This document shows, piece by piece, positions 1 to 12,482 of a stretch of DNA of 48,987 nucleotides. Location: assembly GCA_049999805.1 (NCBI GenBank), contig JBNGIO010005744.1, positions 32,804 through 81,790 of the forward strand. The letters are read 5' to 3'. The first letter of the stretch is position 1, and every line of letters begins with the position of its first letter. The translations under genes and the position numbers were made by a program. The notes under the pieces are model-generated. The model was not told the origin of the DNA and ran no database searches. It saw only the letters and a program-made list of their open reading frames with translations. Source of the stretch: Folioceros fuciformis (Eukaryota; Anthocerotophyta; Anthocerotopsida; Anthocerotales).

Positions 1-1759
1 AGTACATTACGTTACTCTCCTGAGCTGCTGCGCTGAGCTGAGCTGAGCTGAGGTGCGTTGCCCGGCCCTGACCTCACCCGATGATTGGCAGGCACTGTGG
101 CAGGGTGCCGAGTCCGGGTGCCCCGCCAAGGGGAGAAACGACAATGTTCTGGAGGTGGGTTTTGGCACAGGCTGTAAACGCGGGGCAAGAGGAGGAGAGC
201 AAACGCACTGGGTCTCTCTCTTGGACGAGGCTGGCGGCCTGGGTGTGTCCGGACCCCGGCCTGTCCGTCTGCCTCGGTTCCGGACTCTGCCGTTGCTTTT
301 GCTTTGTTGGACAGGCGGCAGAAGAAGCAGCGGGGTGAGGTGACTTGCAGGGCGGTGGGATCCAGTCGACCGGGTGCAGAGCTGCCGACAGCACCAACCT
401 CTGCCTCCTGCTGTTGCTTCCGCTGTTGTTGTTGTTGTGGAGGCTTTTGCCTTGCACTTTCCAGGCCGTCTCCTCCTCTTCCTTCTGTACCGCTCCCGAG
501 AGAGAGCTCGCAGCTCGCGCCCCCAAACCGGTGCCTGCGCGCCCGCCCACCCGCGTTCATCTGAAAGCACCAAGAGAGAGACTGGAGCTCACGAACCTCT
601 CTGGCCCTGGGCTGGGCTGGCCTGGCCTGGCCTGCGTGAGTGAGCGAGCGAGCTTGTTTGACTCGCCTCTGTTTCTGTTCCTGCTCCCTCTCCCGCTGCT
701 GCTGCTGCTGCTGCCGCCTCTGCCCCACGAAGCTCCCCCTGCTCCTCCCCTCCCGCGCGGGCCCTTTTTATCTCCTTCGGTCGGCAGGGATTGCGGCTAA
801 GCTGCAGTTCAGTGCTGGGCTGTCTGGGGGAGCGGAGGCCCGCGGGCGGGAAGAAGGTTATACATAGCCTTGTGGGCAGGAGGAAAGCTTGTAGCAAGGA
901 AGGCATTTGAGTAAGCATGCTGGGATTCGGAGCTGCATGTGACGTGGTTGCGGGTGTTGAGTGATTGGACCTGCATGTGTGGGTGTTGTGACGGTACTGG
1001 GTGGTGCGAGCAGTACTTGCAAAACACACAATGCAGGCTCCACCTACTGCGAGGGCGGAGGTTGGTGGGAAGTGTCGAGCTGTCTTGCTTATGGAAAGTC
1101 AGCCCGAGTCTTCCTCACCTGCCTGTCTAGCATATTCCGTACCCAGATAGTGTTATGCTTTGGATTACCTTCTCTCCCGAGCCCCCACCCCTGCCCTCTG
1201 ATTTGGCTCCCCCCTCCTCTTTGACTGCCTCCTGCCATGGCCTGCACCTTCTGACCACCTTGCTTTAAAAGACTTCCTGCATACTGCTGGCCTCCGGTCC
1301 CTTGCGTCTCTTTGTCTTTTCTTCTCGTCTGTGTCGGCAGTGTCCGTGACTCCATCTCGCTTGCTTTCTGTCTGTGGTGCAGGTAGTTGTGGCGATCTGC
1401 TCTCCGTTTCCGGTTGTGGATGCAAGGGAACGGCTGTGGTGTCGCCGGTAGATGAGCTCTGAGCTGACGCGGTGCTGGTGTAATAGGAGGAGTTAGGATC
1501 GCCCTTCGTCCTTTTTCTGGCTCGGACGTGCTGCTCGACTCACGGTTGATGGCAGTGCTGGAAAGACGGAGGACGGAGTGGGTGGGGGCTTTGCAGACCC
1601 TGTAATGAGTGCCATCCTGGGCTCGGCGCTAGAAGAAGTTTCTTGGGGCCTCTCCTTCTGCTGCTTCTTCGACGCCGCCTGCGGCCCTGTCCTCCTTGAA
1701 GAGGAGAGTTGCCTGGGCACAAAGCCACAGGCGTGTGAAATCGAGGGAAGCTGGTGAAC
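1..1759 (+). promoter_or_regulatory. Promoter and long GC-rich leader of the GRAS gene
   Basis: No conserved protein can be read on either strand here. The stretch has many short triplet or 4-5-mer runs: GCTGA repeats near 36-51, GTTGTT near 425, CTGG/CCTGG near 604-632 and CTG near 696-712. These explain the long low-complexity reading frames rich in Q, S, R or L. Several short upstream ATGs precede the GRAS start. Plausible splice signals exist (GTGAGT at about 636; CAG at about 1381), so the leader may contain an intron, but I cannot prove this. Confidence 0.5.
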
Positions 1760-3796
1760 ATGAGTGTGCAGTACCGGCCGGAGCTTGGAAGCATTAGCCT
1801 TATGCCCTGTTTTCCCTCGGACTCCATTTTCAACTCGGTGCGCCCATCGTCTTTCGCCGACTCTGGTGATAGTCACCAAGGCTCTTCTAGTGGAGGGCAG
1901 TCCAACTTTGGGGTTATGAAGTTTAGAACTCAGGGCTCACCTATATCTCCGCTTTCTCCTCAAGAATTATCCGAGATCTCCGATGCTGTGTGCCCAGGCA
2001 GATATAGCTCGCCATCTCTTGCTAGCAATATGTCAGGAAGAAGAGATCACAGGTACCTACAGGTGCCTTTCCTGCACCATGGTGATGTTGGGTACCATGG
2101 GAGCACGTCTGTTAACGGGGAAATGTCTGCGTACAGCACACCAGTCCACAGTTCCATGACGGTGGATAGTCATGTGGCGTATGGTAATCAGAGTCCCAGC
2201 CCCTACGGTACAATGCAGCTGGCTCAGGAGCACGCGAATCAGCGCTCTGCAAGCGTGGCGCAGATGTTGCAGAAGCTTGAGAGTGCATTGCTTGATGATG
2301 ATGACACTGGCTTCTCAGGTTCCATCTGTGAGGGTCAGGGATCTATTGTAGACCACACCCTTGCCTTCGACATCGACGAGATTCTCTACAGGGACTCCCC
2401 TCCTTCTCAGACCAACGTGGATGTTCCCGATGGCGGCTTTCTGTACAGGGGCTCTCCTCCTTCTGAGAACAATGTGGAAGCCTCTGATGGCAGCAGTGGA
2501 GGTGTAGTGCAGTATGCGCAGGAGCAGACCCCCCGCCCGGTTTCCAACAGCAATGTGGCAGCCACCACTCCTTCCAGCTCCGATGTCAGGCAGGCAGTTG
2601 CAGAGGACAATACAGCCGGTGTGGCTAAATCTCATGCTATGGGGGAGCTGCTGCCAAGCAAGGCTTTCTTCGGAAGAAACAAGCTGGAAGAACTGCTGGT
2701 GCAATGTGCTGAGGCTGTCTCTAACCATGATCTGGACGTGGCTCAGGACTTGATGAGCCAGCTCCATCAATCCGTCTCCATATATGGGGACCCCACGCAG
2801 CGGCTGGCAGCCTACATGATGGAAGGTCTGGTAGCTCGGTTGGCATCTTCGGGGAGGCGGTTCTACCACATTCTCAAGTGCAAAGAACCGCCCAGCTTGG
2901 ACATGCTCTCTGCCATGCAGATCATGTACGAAGTCTGCCCGTACTTCAAGTTTGGCTACATGGCAGCCAATGGGGCTATAGCGGAAGCTTTCAAGGATGA
3001 GAAGAAGGTGCATATCATAGACTTCCAGATCACCCAGGGAGTGCAGTGGTACACCCTCATCCAAGCTCTTGCGGGTAGGCCAGGGGGCCCTCCCCATGTT
3101 CGTCTCACTGGGGTGGATGATCCTCAGAGTCAGTACTCATCTGGCGCTCTTGAGAAGTTGGGGGAAAAGCTGGGCAGGCTTGCGAAGCTTGTTGGGGTTC
3201 CTTTCGAGTTCCATCCCATCGCAAAGCAGGTCCAAGACGTGCAGGCTTGGATGCTGGATCTAAGAGAAGGTGAGGCAATAGCCTGCAATTTTACCCTGGA
3301 GCTGCACCATGTGCCCGACGAGAGTGTGTGCACCACGAATCCTCGTGATAGGCTGCTGCGGATGGTGAAGAGCTTGAACCCCAAGGTGGTCACTGTGGTG
3401 GAGCAGGAACTCAACACCAACACTGCTCCTTTCTTCCCTCGCTTTCTCGAAGCTCTGAGCTACTACACAGCCATTTTCGAGTCCTTGGATGTGACCCTTC
3501 CTCGAGAAAGTAAAGATCGGGTCAGTGTGGAACAGCAATGCCTTGCCCGGGACATCGTAAATGTCATAGCCTGTGAAGGCTCTGAGCGGATAGAAAGACA
3601 CGAGGTGATCTGGAAATGGAGAGCAAGAATGACCATGGCAGGTTTCAAGCCTTACCCTTTGAGCTCCTATGTAAATAGTAACATTAAATCCTTGCTGGAG
3701 TCTTACTGTGACAAGTATCGATTGAAAGAAGAAGGTGGAGCTCTGTACTTGGGATGGTTGAACCGTGCCCTGATAACTGCTTCTGCCTGGCATTAG
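1760..3796 (+). CDS. GRAS-family transcriptional regulator, PAT1/SCL subfamily, intronless
   Basis: 678 aa from the ATG at 1760; the same frame extends six bases further only through a GTG. The N-terminal ~310 residues are low-complexity (S, G, Q, P rich), with a short repeat (YRDSPPSQTNVDVPDGG / YRGSPPSENNVEASDGS). The C-terminal ~370 residues are a complete GRAS domain: LHRI starting LEELLVQCAEAV, the VHIID motif at about residue 417 (VHIIDFQITQGVQW), RPGGPPHVRLTGVDD, LHRII, the PFYRE-type segment FFPRFLEALSYYTAIFESLD, and the SAW motif with conserved tryptophans near the C-terminus. The VHIID context and the CLARDIVNVIACEG segment are typical of the PAT1 branch (PAT1, SCL1/5/13/21), which acts in phytochrome and stress signalling in Arabidopsis. 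No DELLA motif is seen. Its role in this species is inference. Confidence 0.95.
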   Translation: MSVQYRPELGSISLMPCFPSDSIFNSVRPSSFADSGDSHQGSSSGGQSNFGVMKFRTQGSPISPLSPQELSEISDAVCPGRYSSPSLASNMSGRRDHRYLQVPFLHHGDVGYHGSTSVNGEMSAYSTPVHSSMTVDSHVAYGNQSPSPYGTMQLAQEHANQRSASVAQMLQKLESALLDDDDTGFSGSICEGQGSIVDHTLAFDIDEILYRDSPPSQTNVDVPDGGFLYRGSPPSENNVEASDGSSGGVVQYAQEQTPRPVSNSNVAATTPSSSDVRQAVAEDNTAGVAKSHAMGELLPSKAFFGRNKLEELLVQCAEAVSNHDLDVAQDLMSQLHQSVSIYGDPTQRLAAYMMEGLVARLASSGRRFYHILKCKEPPSLDMLSAMQIMYEVCPYFKFGYMAANGAIAEAFKDEKKVHIIDFQITQGVQWYTLIQALAGRPGGPPHVRLTGVDDPQSQYSSGALEKLGEKLGRLAKLVGVPFEFHPIAKQVQDVQAWMLDLREGEAIACNFTLELHHVPDESVCTTNPRDRLLRMVKSLNPKVVTVVEQELNTNTAPFFPRFLEALSYYTAIFESLDVTLPRESKDRVSVEQQCLARDIVNVIACEGSERIERHEVIWKWRARMTMAGFKPYPLSSYVNSNIKSLLESYCDKYRLKEEGGALYLGWLNRALITASAWH

Positions 3797-4183
3797 CACT
3801 TCAGCATTGTTCGCAGGTGAGATGCGTCCACACTCGAACGGGTCTAGTGGCCAAGTTGGAGTTCACTCGTGCTGCAACTTCTCGATTGAGATACCTGGCC
3901 TGGAGATGTGTAAACCTCTGAGTGTAAATGACATAGATAAGTGTTTCAAGGCCTGTAGGAAAGACAGATAGACGCTGTAGGGTGGGTCACTCCAGTACGG
4001 TAATCTGGCCTATGCTGTCTACCCACGGCCACAGATCACTTCTGCTCTTTACTTGCTTGATAGTCTCCTCGCTATCTGATAGTCGACGGAGTCGGAGAAA
4101 ACATGTCTCATATATGCAAGTATATTTAAATCAAAAGCTTGTTCCCACGGTCTGGGCACAAACAGCTCTTCAGTGGACCACTT
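3797..4183. other. Convergent 3' region between the GRAS and MSC-domain genes
   Basis: There are 387 bases between two facing stop codons. This must hold both 3' UTRs. An AT-rich patch near 4120-4135 (TATATTTAAATC) is a plausible poly(A) signal region for the + strand gene. No other gene is seen. Confidence 0.5.
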
Positions 4184-6612
4184 TCAGGATTTCACGGCAG
4201 TCCTATGTCTTTGAGGACTAACATCAGACCGTTGCAATGGCGACTTCGCAAACCTCACGCGCTGCTGGACTCGCTGCTTGATGGCGGGAGACCGCAAGGC
4301 ACCTTCAGCTGTCGAACACATTACATACCGTATCAGGTCTCTTTGTATGCGGTGGGTGGACCTACCGTAACGACAATATAAGGCTAGCGAGCGGGTGGGG
4401 ATACCTTGCCACTCCCAGACAGTTCTGGACTCCCCTTTAATCAGCTTTGGATACTGATCGATACGGGAGTCTTCGTTCACCAAGCGCTCAACCTTTTACA
4501 AAAATCAGAGTACGACATGAGAAGTAAAGTACACAAGCCTGGGAGAAGGGAGTTTGCGTGTAGGAAACTGGGCCACAACTCGTACCTCACTCCACAGACG
4601 ACGATTCTTCCTCTCTTTGACCGACAATAAATGATCTCGGAGTCGAGATGCTACCACCCATGGCACATTTTCTCTACCATCTGCATTCAATGCCTTGTCC
4701 TCCAGCTCCTCACATACCTGGTCAATATAGATGGCAAGCTTGGTTCACACGCCCCACATCCTCCTGAACACAATTGATGAGCTCTGATGACTCACCTGAA
4801 CGTAGACTGCTAATGCCCGCGATGCAGTTCGCCGCCTCCGGATCAACTTCACGGTGATGGAGGAGCCCAAGGCAACCTAGGACGAATCACAAGAAAAAAT
4901 ACTTCCTGTATCAGCTCCCGCAGGTCACCAAGTGTTAGGCGTCAGAAAACCGTAAGAAGGCACACACCACCCTCTAAGTGACTGAATAAGTTGGCAACTA
5001 AGCTCAAACTCAACTGGACTCACCAACGGAGAAAGAGCTATGAGGTAAAGAATATTGCGCCAAATCCACTCCCTCAGCCAACAGTCAAAAGGTTTGTATC
5101 CCTCCACCAAGTCACTGGGACACTGGAGTTGCTCTACCCTGAGATAAAAGCATGGTTATGGAAAACATGATCAGACGTGACTGTATATCAAGGGGTTTCC
5201 TGCCAAAAGCATATAGTCTGTTCAGCTAGACACGAACGGGTTGCAGCCAAGGGTAATGATCACTTCTCCCAGCCGCGAAACCTGCTCCAAGAACAATACT
5301 AACCCAGACTTGGTTCGTGTGATCAGCACGTTCTTCATCTCATTGAAAGCTCGACTTTGGACTAGTGACAAGCTCTTCTCGTCCAGATCCATCTCCTGCT
5401 TCGTTATCTCTAACAGCTCATCTCTTGGAATCTGCACAACTACGGCTGTCACATTAGCATTGAAATCTTTCGAGCAGGAGGCTGGTTGGCTGTGTGGTGT
5501 AGGTGCTGCTATACTAGGCCCTCACTCACGTCTCCAGGCAACTATCGTCTCACACATATCCTGCATTTGGCTAACCTATTTGAAGGGAAGTCTTGCCTGT
5601 CCAAAGGATCACAATGCAACAATCAAGGGTCCAGTGTGGAGCCACACCCATGCGCTCCCAAATCCATCACAAAGGGCCTGGGCGTGCTGCTTGCAGACAA
5701 AGTCTTGAATGAAACCGACCTGCAGGCATGGTACACATGCTGCCAATAAGTCCTCTAACAGAACACAGTGAGCCATCGAGAGGTTCTTCAGCTCACAACC
5801 AAAGACTAACTACGAAAACTACGGTTGGAGAAGCAATCTACCAGCTTCTGAGCATTCCGGTCAATCTGAGAATCAGGAACACACAGCCTGCCCTGTCTCC
5901 TGTATCCTGGCAGACACTGCAGCTTTTGTTCTGAGCAAACGCCATACTCTGGGCACGGAATACATTCACCTGCATACATCAAATGTCAGAACCGCACGAC
6001 GAAAAGTTGGAGCGGATGAGCTGATCCATCATACCACCTTCAGTCAGCCGAAAACCTACCCCTCTCGTATGGAGTGCAGAAAGGCTTGAAAAAATCAGAG
6101 ATCCAGCCGATGACGGTAAACCCAACGGTCGCAACCGCTGCTGCAATCACTAGAATAGCCACAATCTGCAGAATCTGCTCCTTCAAAGGAAGAGCCTCAT
6201 CCCCCGAATTGATGCGACCATGGCTCTGTTGCTGCTTCTTCTGACGGCCTGACGGGGTCTCTTCCCTGTCTAGCATCCCTCGGCGTCTGCGTGAATGTGT
6301 GATTGGAGCTGGCGAACCACCCCGCAGCGCACCCTTCGCTGGAGTGGCACCGAGAATGGAAACAGATGAAATGTTAGATTTACGGCCTTCGCCCTTCAGC
6401 TTGTCTGGAGGCGGAGACAAACGTTTCTCGACGGGCTCGATTGCTCTGAACCTACGGCCCCTGCGGGTCAGGCCTGAAGTCCAGACAGCGTTTGCAGGAT
6501 CAAATCCGAGAATAGAGTGGGAATTTTTGCTTCTGCTTCGACTTGGTATGGATCTTGCCTGTCTGGTCATCTGGTAGCTAGAAATAGAATCTCCCACAAA
6601 CTTCTTTTTCAT
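4184..6612 (-). CDS. MAN1/Src1-C-terminal (MSC) domain membrane protein, probable inner nuclear membrane
   Basis: Ten exons (minus strand): 6612-6060, 5969-5842, 5719-5648, 5560-5530, 5445-5304, 5138-5024, 4876-4796, 4717-4586, 4492-4405, 4308-4184. They sum to 1467 nt, 488 aa. The N-terminal ~145 residues are basic and disordered. Transmembrane segment 1 is at about 147-170 (ILQIVAILVIAAAVATVGF) and is followed by FFKPFC. A Cys-rich lumenal motif (ECIPCPEYGVCSEQKLQC) sits near 186-204. Segment 2 is near 335-357. After it comes a winged-helix-like region with PWVVASRLRDHLL and a YPKLIKGESRTVWEWQ block. This two-TM order is that of the MSC domain of MAN1, Heh1/Src1 and uncharacterised plant relatives such as At5g46560. 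Opisthokont members tether chromatin at the inner nuclear membrane; the plant role is unknown. No LEM domain is visible. Exon 3/4 is the least certain junction (donor GTGTGG). Confidence 0.85.
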
Positions 6613-6906
6613 TGGAAGGTTGTTCACAACTGTACTGACAACTTATAGCACAGTTCAAATCGTTCTCGTACGGACGGGCGTGTATGATCTGTGCTGCTTC
6701 TCTATGGTCTGAGACGCTTTACAGAGAGCCTCTCTTACACCGTGGATTTCACGATTTGCTATCGCTGCAACGTCGCACGGGGTAGGTTTTAGGTCATCTG
6801 CACGGACGTTTAGGTCAGAGAGGAGCTCGACGTAGTCTGAGAAGTTGAGAACTTGATTTGCTCGAAACAGAAGAAGCTTTGATCCTGCCCGTAGTTCATC
6901 TTTGCA
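6613..6906. promoter_or_regulatory. Short divergent promoter, MSC gene (-) / PPAN (+)
   Basis: Only 294 bp separate the two start codons. No TATA box is obvious. Both 5' UTRs and both promoters must lie here, so shared control is likely by inference. Confidence 0.6.
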
Positions 6907-9219
6907 ATGGCGCGTACGAGAAGAGTAGGCTCCGAATTCTGCTTCCTGAGCTTGTCAATTCTTCCACAGTTCCAGCTCCCCTGGTGTGGTATATAGAGCG
7001 ATCCCCTCGCTACTGAACTACCGTATTCTGAGTCGGTATGTCGATCCTGCTGTGCAGAAAAAGAAGCGCACCCAGGACCCGCTTCGGAACACACAGGCTC
7101 CAAATCCGACTGACAAGACGGTCCCCAAAAGTTTTGTGTTGGCAAGGGGGAAGATTCCGCACCTTCTGAGGCAGCTGCGTCAGGACCTTCGGAAATTGAT
7201 GATGCCCAACACTGCATTGAACCTTAAAGTCCGTCGTCCTCTTTCTGACTCTCGTGTTGGATGGATGGTGTGCTGTACGACACCGCGTTGTGACACTTCG
7301 AATTTGACTGTCGTTACGGGTGGTTGCAGGAGTCAAACAAGAACAACTTGAAGGATTTTGTGCATGTGGCCGGTCCTCTAGGAGTGTCTCATTTTATGAT
7401 ACTGTCATGCACCAAAGAGGCACCGTATCTGCGGGTGGCAAGAGCTCCACATGGTCCCACGCTGACCTTCAAGATTCTTTCCTACTCGTTGGCTGCGGAT
7501 GTTGCAAAGGTTCAAATCAGGCCCAGGGCCCCTCCTGCCATTTTCAAGACCACGCCTCTGGTATGTGTCTCTTGGAATGAGGGTCGTTGCTGGAGTGTTG
7601 CCGATGTTGGTGGTGACGGAAGTATTATGTTGGAATCGGAAGACATAGTTTGCCTCCATGCTCAACTGTTGAGGTGGCCTACTCTTGTAGGTAGTGCTTA
7701 ATGGCTTTAAGTCGGAAGTGGAGCAGTTGAAGCTTGTTACCATCATGTTCCAGAACCTCTTCCCGCCTATTGATATTCGAACTGTAAACTCTCTGACCAA
7801 CACTGTATCAGAATCTTACAGAAGCTCTAAGGGTTTGTATTTGAACCCCTTTCTTACTAGATATTGGATGCAGGTCAAACTGGCAACCTGCCAGAGAGTG
7901 TTGCTTCTGAACTACGATGAGGAAAGGAGATGCATAGATTTCCGACACTATTCCATATCGGCTCAACCTGTGGGGGTGACTCGCACTGTCCGGAAACTTG
8001 TGCAGAGGAAATCTATTCCCAATCTGAGCGGGATGAGTGACATCAGTGAGTTTCTCACCAAGTAAGCTGTCTTTCTTTCCTCCTCTTGATGATTGTCCCC
8101 ATAGAGGATGGTGTCCCATGTGGTAACAGAACTGCACTCGGAGGTAGCTTCCAAGAAACTTGTCCTTTTGGGTCAGGGATTGAAGTATTATGGGGAGCAC
8201 AGTGATCGCGTTCTTTTAGTGTCACAAAGAGTACAATGCTCTTTTAGTGTCATGAAGAGTACAACGTCGTGGTTTATCGTAGAATAGTTGAAACCTGTGC
8301 AGGCCAGGATACGGCTCTGAGAGTGAGGCAGAAGATGAAGGAGCAAAAGTAATTCTCTCTGATCACTATGGAAAGGGAAATGTTCCTTCCAACAAAAGTG
8401 CAGTGAAGCTCCATGAGATTGGTCCTCGGATGACCCTTCAACTAGTCAAGGTGGAAGAGGGTCTTTGTGCAGGAGCAGTTATGTTTCATGAATATGGTAA
8501 GCCTCTTTCTCCTGCTGTGATGCACATGCTTGCCCCGGCATGACTGACTAATTTTGGTCCTGTATATTTTTTGTACACAGTCAAAAAGACTGCCGAAGAA
8601 ATCGCTGCACTCAGGGATGCTGTGGAGAAAAGGGAAGCTCTTCGCAAGCAGCGGAAGGCAGAGCAAGAGGCAAATGTGAAGCGAAAGGAGTAAGTTTCTC
8701 ATCTTTTTCGCTTGCTTCTGAAAATGTCGTGGAGCAAATGGTTGCGATCATGATGTGGCTGAACCATTTCACCTCAACACACAGATTGGAGAGGCAAAAG
8801 CGCAAAAGGAAGAAGCCAGAATATGACGAGACAGAAGAGAAGGATGCGGAGGAGGTTGATTCTCAAAACGAGGCCCAGAAAGTGGACGACGAGGAAGATG
8901 ACGATGCAGAATGGTACCGCAAGGAAGTTGGGAAGGAACCAGATGAAGGTAATCTGCAGCTTTCTGATGTGGGTTCTTGTCTTGACAAGTCGGGTCTGCT
9001 TGTTTTGATAGTTTTCACTTGTGCGCAGGTTTCATGGCTGGTGCAAGGCCAAGAGGAACCTTCTCAAATCGGTTCGGTACGAGAGGTAGGGGTGGGAGGG
9101 GTAGAGCTGGAAAGGATAGAGGTGGAAAGGATAGAGGTGGAAAGGGCAGGGAACTTGGAAGGGATGGCGACCGTAAGCGTCGAAGAGCTGATGATGGGCG
9201 GAAACGAACCACGCAGTAG
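6907..9219 (+). CDS. PPAN: Peter Pan / SSF1-like Brix-domain ribosome biogenesis factor
   Basis: Nine exons: 6907-6924, 7058-7228, 7330-7560, 7691-7783, 7874-8061, 8303-8496, 8581-8689, 8785-8948, 9029-9219 (1359 nt, 452 aa). Exon 1 is only 18 nt (MARTRR). Family landmarks in order: PKSFVLARGK, QDLRKLMMPNTALNL, NNLKDFVHVAGPLGVSHF, PHGPTLTFKI, MFQNLFP, TCQRVLLLNYD, IDFRHYSI, PVGVTRTVRKLV, EIGPRMTLQLVKVEEGLC. Then follow a charged coiled-coil-like stretch, an acidic DDEEDDDAEWYRKEVG block and an RGG-rich basic C-terminus. Yeast Ssf1/2 and animal PPAN act in nucleolar 60S maturation (27S pre-rRNA processing); the same role is inferred here. The divergent partner is a likely nuclear membrane protein. 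Confidence 0.95.
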
Positions 9220-9541
9220 GTAGATCTTTTTCAGTTTGTGATGAAGACCCGATCGGTATGCTTATTGGTTGTCGGTAACTAATTGTTGTATCATATTCGA
9301 GCAGTTTCATTTTTGTGCAATCACTTCGGAAAGGATCCAGCGTCGATCGTCCGTTCATTCGTTCAGACGTGACGAAACGAAAGTCTGTCCGCGAGAGACC
9401 ACGAAGTCTACATTTGCGATTCAAACAAGAAAAACGAAATGATTTGTTATCACTTGACCAAATAACATGTGGCCATTCCTAGTTTAATGTTCCCACACAT
9501 CTGCCAAAATTTCATCCAGCAACTGGAACTCCCTGCACCAA
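9220..9541. other. Convergent 3' region, PPAN and RPS18 copy 1
   Basis: The part next to the RPS18 stop (about 9460-9541) is clearly similar to 15766-15846 downstream of RPS18 copy 2, so the duplication includes the 3' UTR. Nothing else is recognised. Confidence 0.6.
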
Positions 9542-10412
<871 letters not shown>

Positions 10413-10415
<3 letters not shown>

Positions 10416-10544
10416 CTTGTCTTGGGCCTGCCAGGGACGCGAAGCCGCTGGAGATCTGGGGATGCACCGCACTACGCAGCTAAGAGCAGCAGAAAAGGAA
10501 TTCGACATATAGAGAGACGGCGTATATATAAGGAGAAACCCTAA
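10413..10544 (-). promoter_or_regulatory. RPS18 copy 1 core promoter: telobox, TATA box and leader
   Basis: On the minus strand the order is TTAGGGTTT (10544-10536), TATATATA (10530-10523), then about 108 nt to the ATG at 10415. Telobox plus TATA is the common arrangement in plant ribosomal-protein genes. Confidence 0.6.
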
Positions 10545-10675
10545 CGGAGAGCAGCTGGCCCGTTAAGGGATAACCAACTTACACCCTCCTAATTCTGATT
10601 TAATAGGAGTGCCCCTCTAGCTGCCCATTATGTTCGAATTAGTTTTTTCTCTACTTTGAGGGTCCTTATAAGATT

Positions 10676-10768
10676 TCGTACATATTTTAAAAATCAGTTA
10701 AGTAAATAAGTAAATTTTAAATCGTACACATTTAAAAAATCAGCTAAATAAATAAGTAAATTTCAAAT
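10676..10768. repeat. Two-copy tandem repeat, ~46-bp unit, very AT-rich
   Basis: TCGTACATATTTTAAAAATC at 10676 is followed by TCGTACACATTTAAAAAATC at 10722, each continuing AGTAAATAAGTAAATTT or AAATAAATAAGTAAATTT. A few substitutions separate the copies. Confidence 0.85.
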
Positions 10769-11739
10769 TGAATTTATTTATCATTATGCTTTTGCTATAT
10801 CGATTCGCCTAACTATATTTATTACCATCATAGGGCTTTGTGGGATTTTCTATCTTTTTTGGTAGATAATCGATCGTATTTTGTCTACACAGTGATTTTT
10901 CTTTTCTTAATCTTCTTTTTTTTAAACCTACATTTGATCGTATATAAGAAATCGGGATGCCATGAGAAGTTGCCGATGCTATGCCCTTTTCCACGCAATA
11001 AAAAAAAAAAAGCCTTCCTTTTACTTTGAGAAAAGGACTCACCCAAAGTCTATCTCCTTCTATAAATTCTACCGGATAATGAACTATATGTGTGCTGCTC
11101 CGCGGCGTAAGCAAAGATCAGCTCTACCCTGAACAAAAAACAAAGTGATCTAAATGTAAGAGTCAGCAGCGATATTTTCATCAATCCGTTTTTTGGATCT
11201 GCGGTTTACTCTGCACTGGTGTATATCGAGTCTACTTTGAAATGGTAATAATGGAATTATATTTGCCTGACATTTCCGATTCCTTGTATGTGGGTCCACT
11301 CCTCGTTGCGGTCAGCCTCTCTTTCTATAAATACTACTATCTCAGCTAGTTTTACCAAGGTGTCTTGGCTGTTTGCAAGATGATTCAGGAATTCCCAAAG
11401 GTAAGTTCTATTTGGCGCAGGCAATTAGGGTAGGTGTCTAAACTAAAGGGCGTAGACCGCAAAAGTAGTTTTGCATGTAGCTGTAGGCATATGAAATAAA
11501 TTGGAAGATTAGTCTCTATTAGAGTAAGATTTAGCCCCTTTTCAAGTAGCAGCTTTCATAAAAGGAATAGGATATCTAGTCATTGCGCCTTTTGAGCACG
11601 GCTCTAGCTGGATGTAGTTCTGCCTGGGGTGATCTAAAGAGGTAGGTCATTTTACATGCTTAGGGCAAGCATGAAAGGATAAAGAGCCTAGCCCTCGCTG
11701 CTTTGGCACATCTATCATCTCCCACCAAATCTCAGCGTC

Positions 11740-12482
11740 CCTTGTATTGTCATGAAGTTGTTTGACAAGGTGCTCAGCCCTTGTGGAAGACTCTTCGCTT
11801 CATTTTCCGAACAGATAAGAAGCACTACAGAATCGTCGACGTAATGGACATAATCCATTTTGCGAAACGATGATCAAGAAAGTCATTGCTCAGTACACTT
11901 AGCGACCAGATCATAGTTGGTTGCATGTTTCCATTAAACCCCCCCTCCACCCACAGCTGCCGTTTGGATTTGATTGGTTAGCCACCTCTAACATGCAGGC
12001 ACGACCTGGCCTTTTGATCCTCCTCTGAAAGGATTGCTTCCTACTTCCAATTCATGGGTCTGTTTTGCATAAGTAAAAGTTAGACTTTAGGGCTTAGTTT
12101 TCGTGGCCTTGGGGTACTTTTAGCTAGGATTACCAAAGCGAAATTAGATTATCTTGCCCTTTGGATTAGACGGATCAAGTGCCGGTCCCTGCATTGCGGC
12201 TACTTGCTAATAAGTTCGATGAGCTTCCGATGGTAGATAGAGTCAAAGCACTTAGTTAGAGATGTTTATGGCCTAATTTGTTGAGTTGCTTTGCTTCTTT
12301 AGCGTTCTAAGGGCATTATGGCCATCTAGGTCAAACGCTAGCAGTCAAGAAAGATTGGTTCATAGATAGCTCGTAATAAAAGTCTCGTTGTCACACTATT
12401 TTGTCTCTGGGATCACATAAATAAGCTCTTTGCTACAACCTTAGGAAGGTGCACCTTACGTCTAGGTTTAAATTGGAGGGAT
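11740..12482 (-). pseudogene. Decayed group II intron-type reverse transcriptase
   Basis: Read on the minus strand with frameshifts and stops, the conserved RT blocks appear in the correct order: FKPRRKVHLPK (near 12475), DPRDKIV (near 12395), AIYEPIFLDC (near 12370), KCFDSIYHRKLIELI (near 12250), a degenerate TP...LSP block (near 12080), and YVHYVDD (near 11860-11836) as the catalytic YxDD box. EPIF followed by a CFDSI-type block is characteristic of group II intron/organellar maturase RTs rather than LINEs. Several stops break the frame, so it cannot be functional. On the same strand a GAGCCGTGC at 11604-11596 resembles the start of a domain V, weakly. Most likely this is an old mitochondrial-DNA insertion (inference). 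Confidence 0.7.

Noticed and set aside
5280-5303. 22-nt intron in the MSC gene (GTTAGT...GAGCAG) letting the frame continue to 5222
   Set aside because: Too short to be spliced. Using the same GTTAGT donor with the acceptor at 5139 gives the conserved EQLQCPSDLVEGYKPF block in frame.
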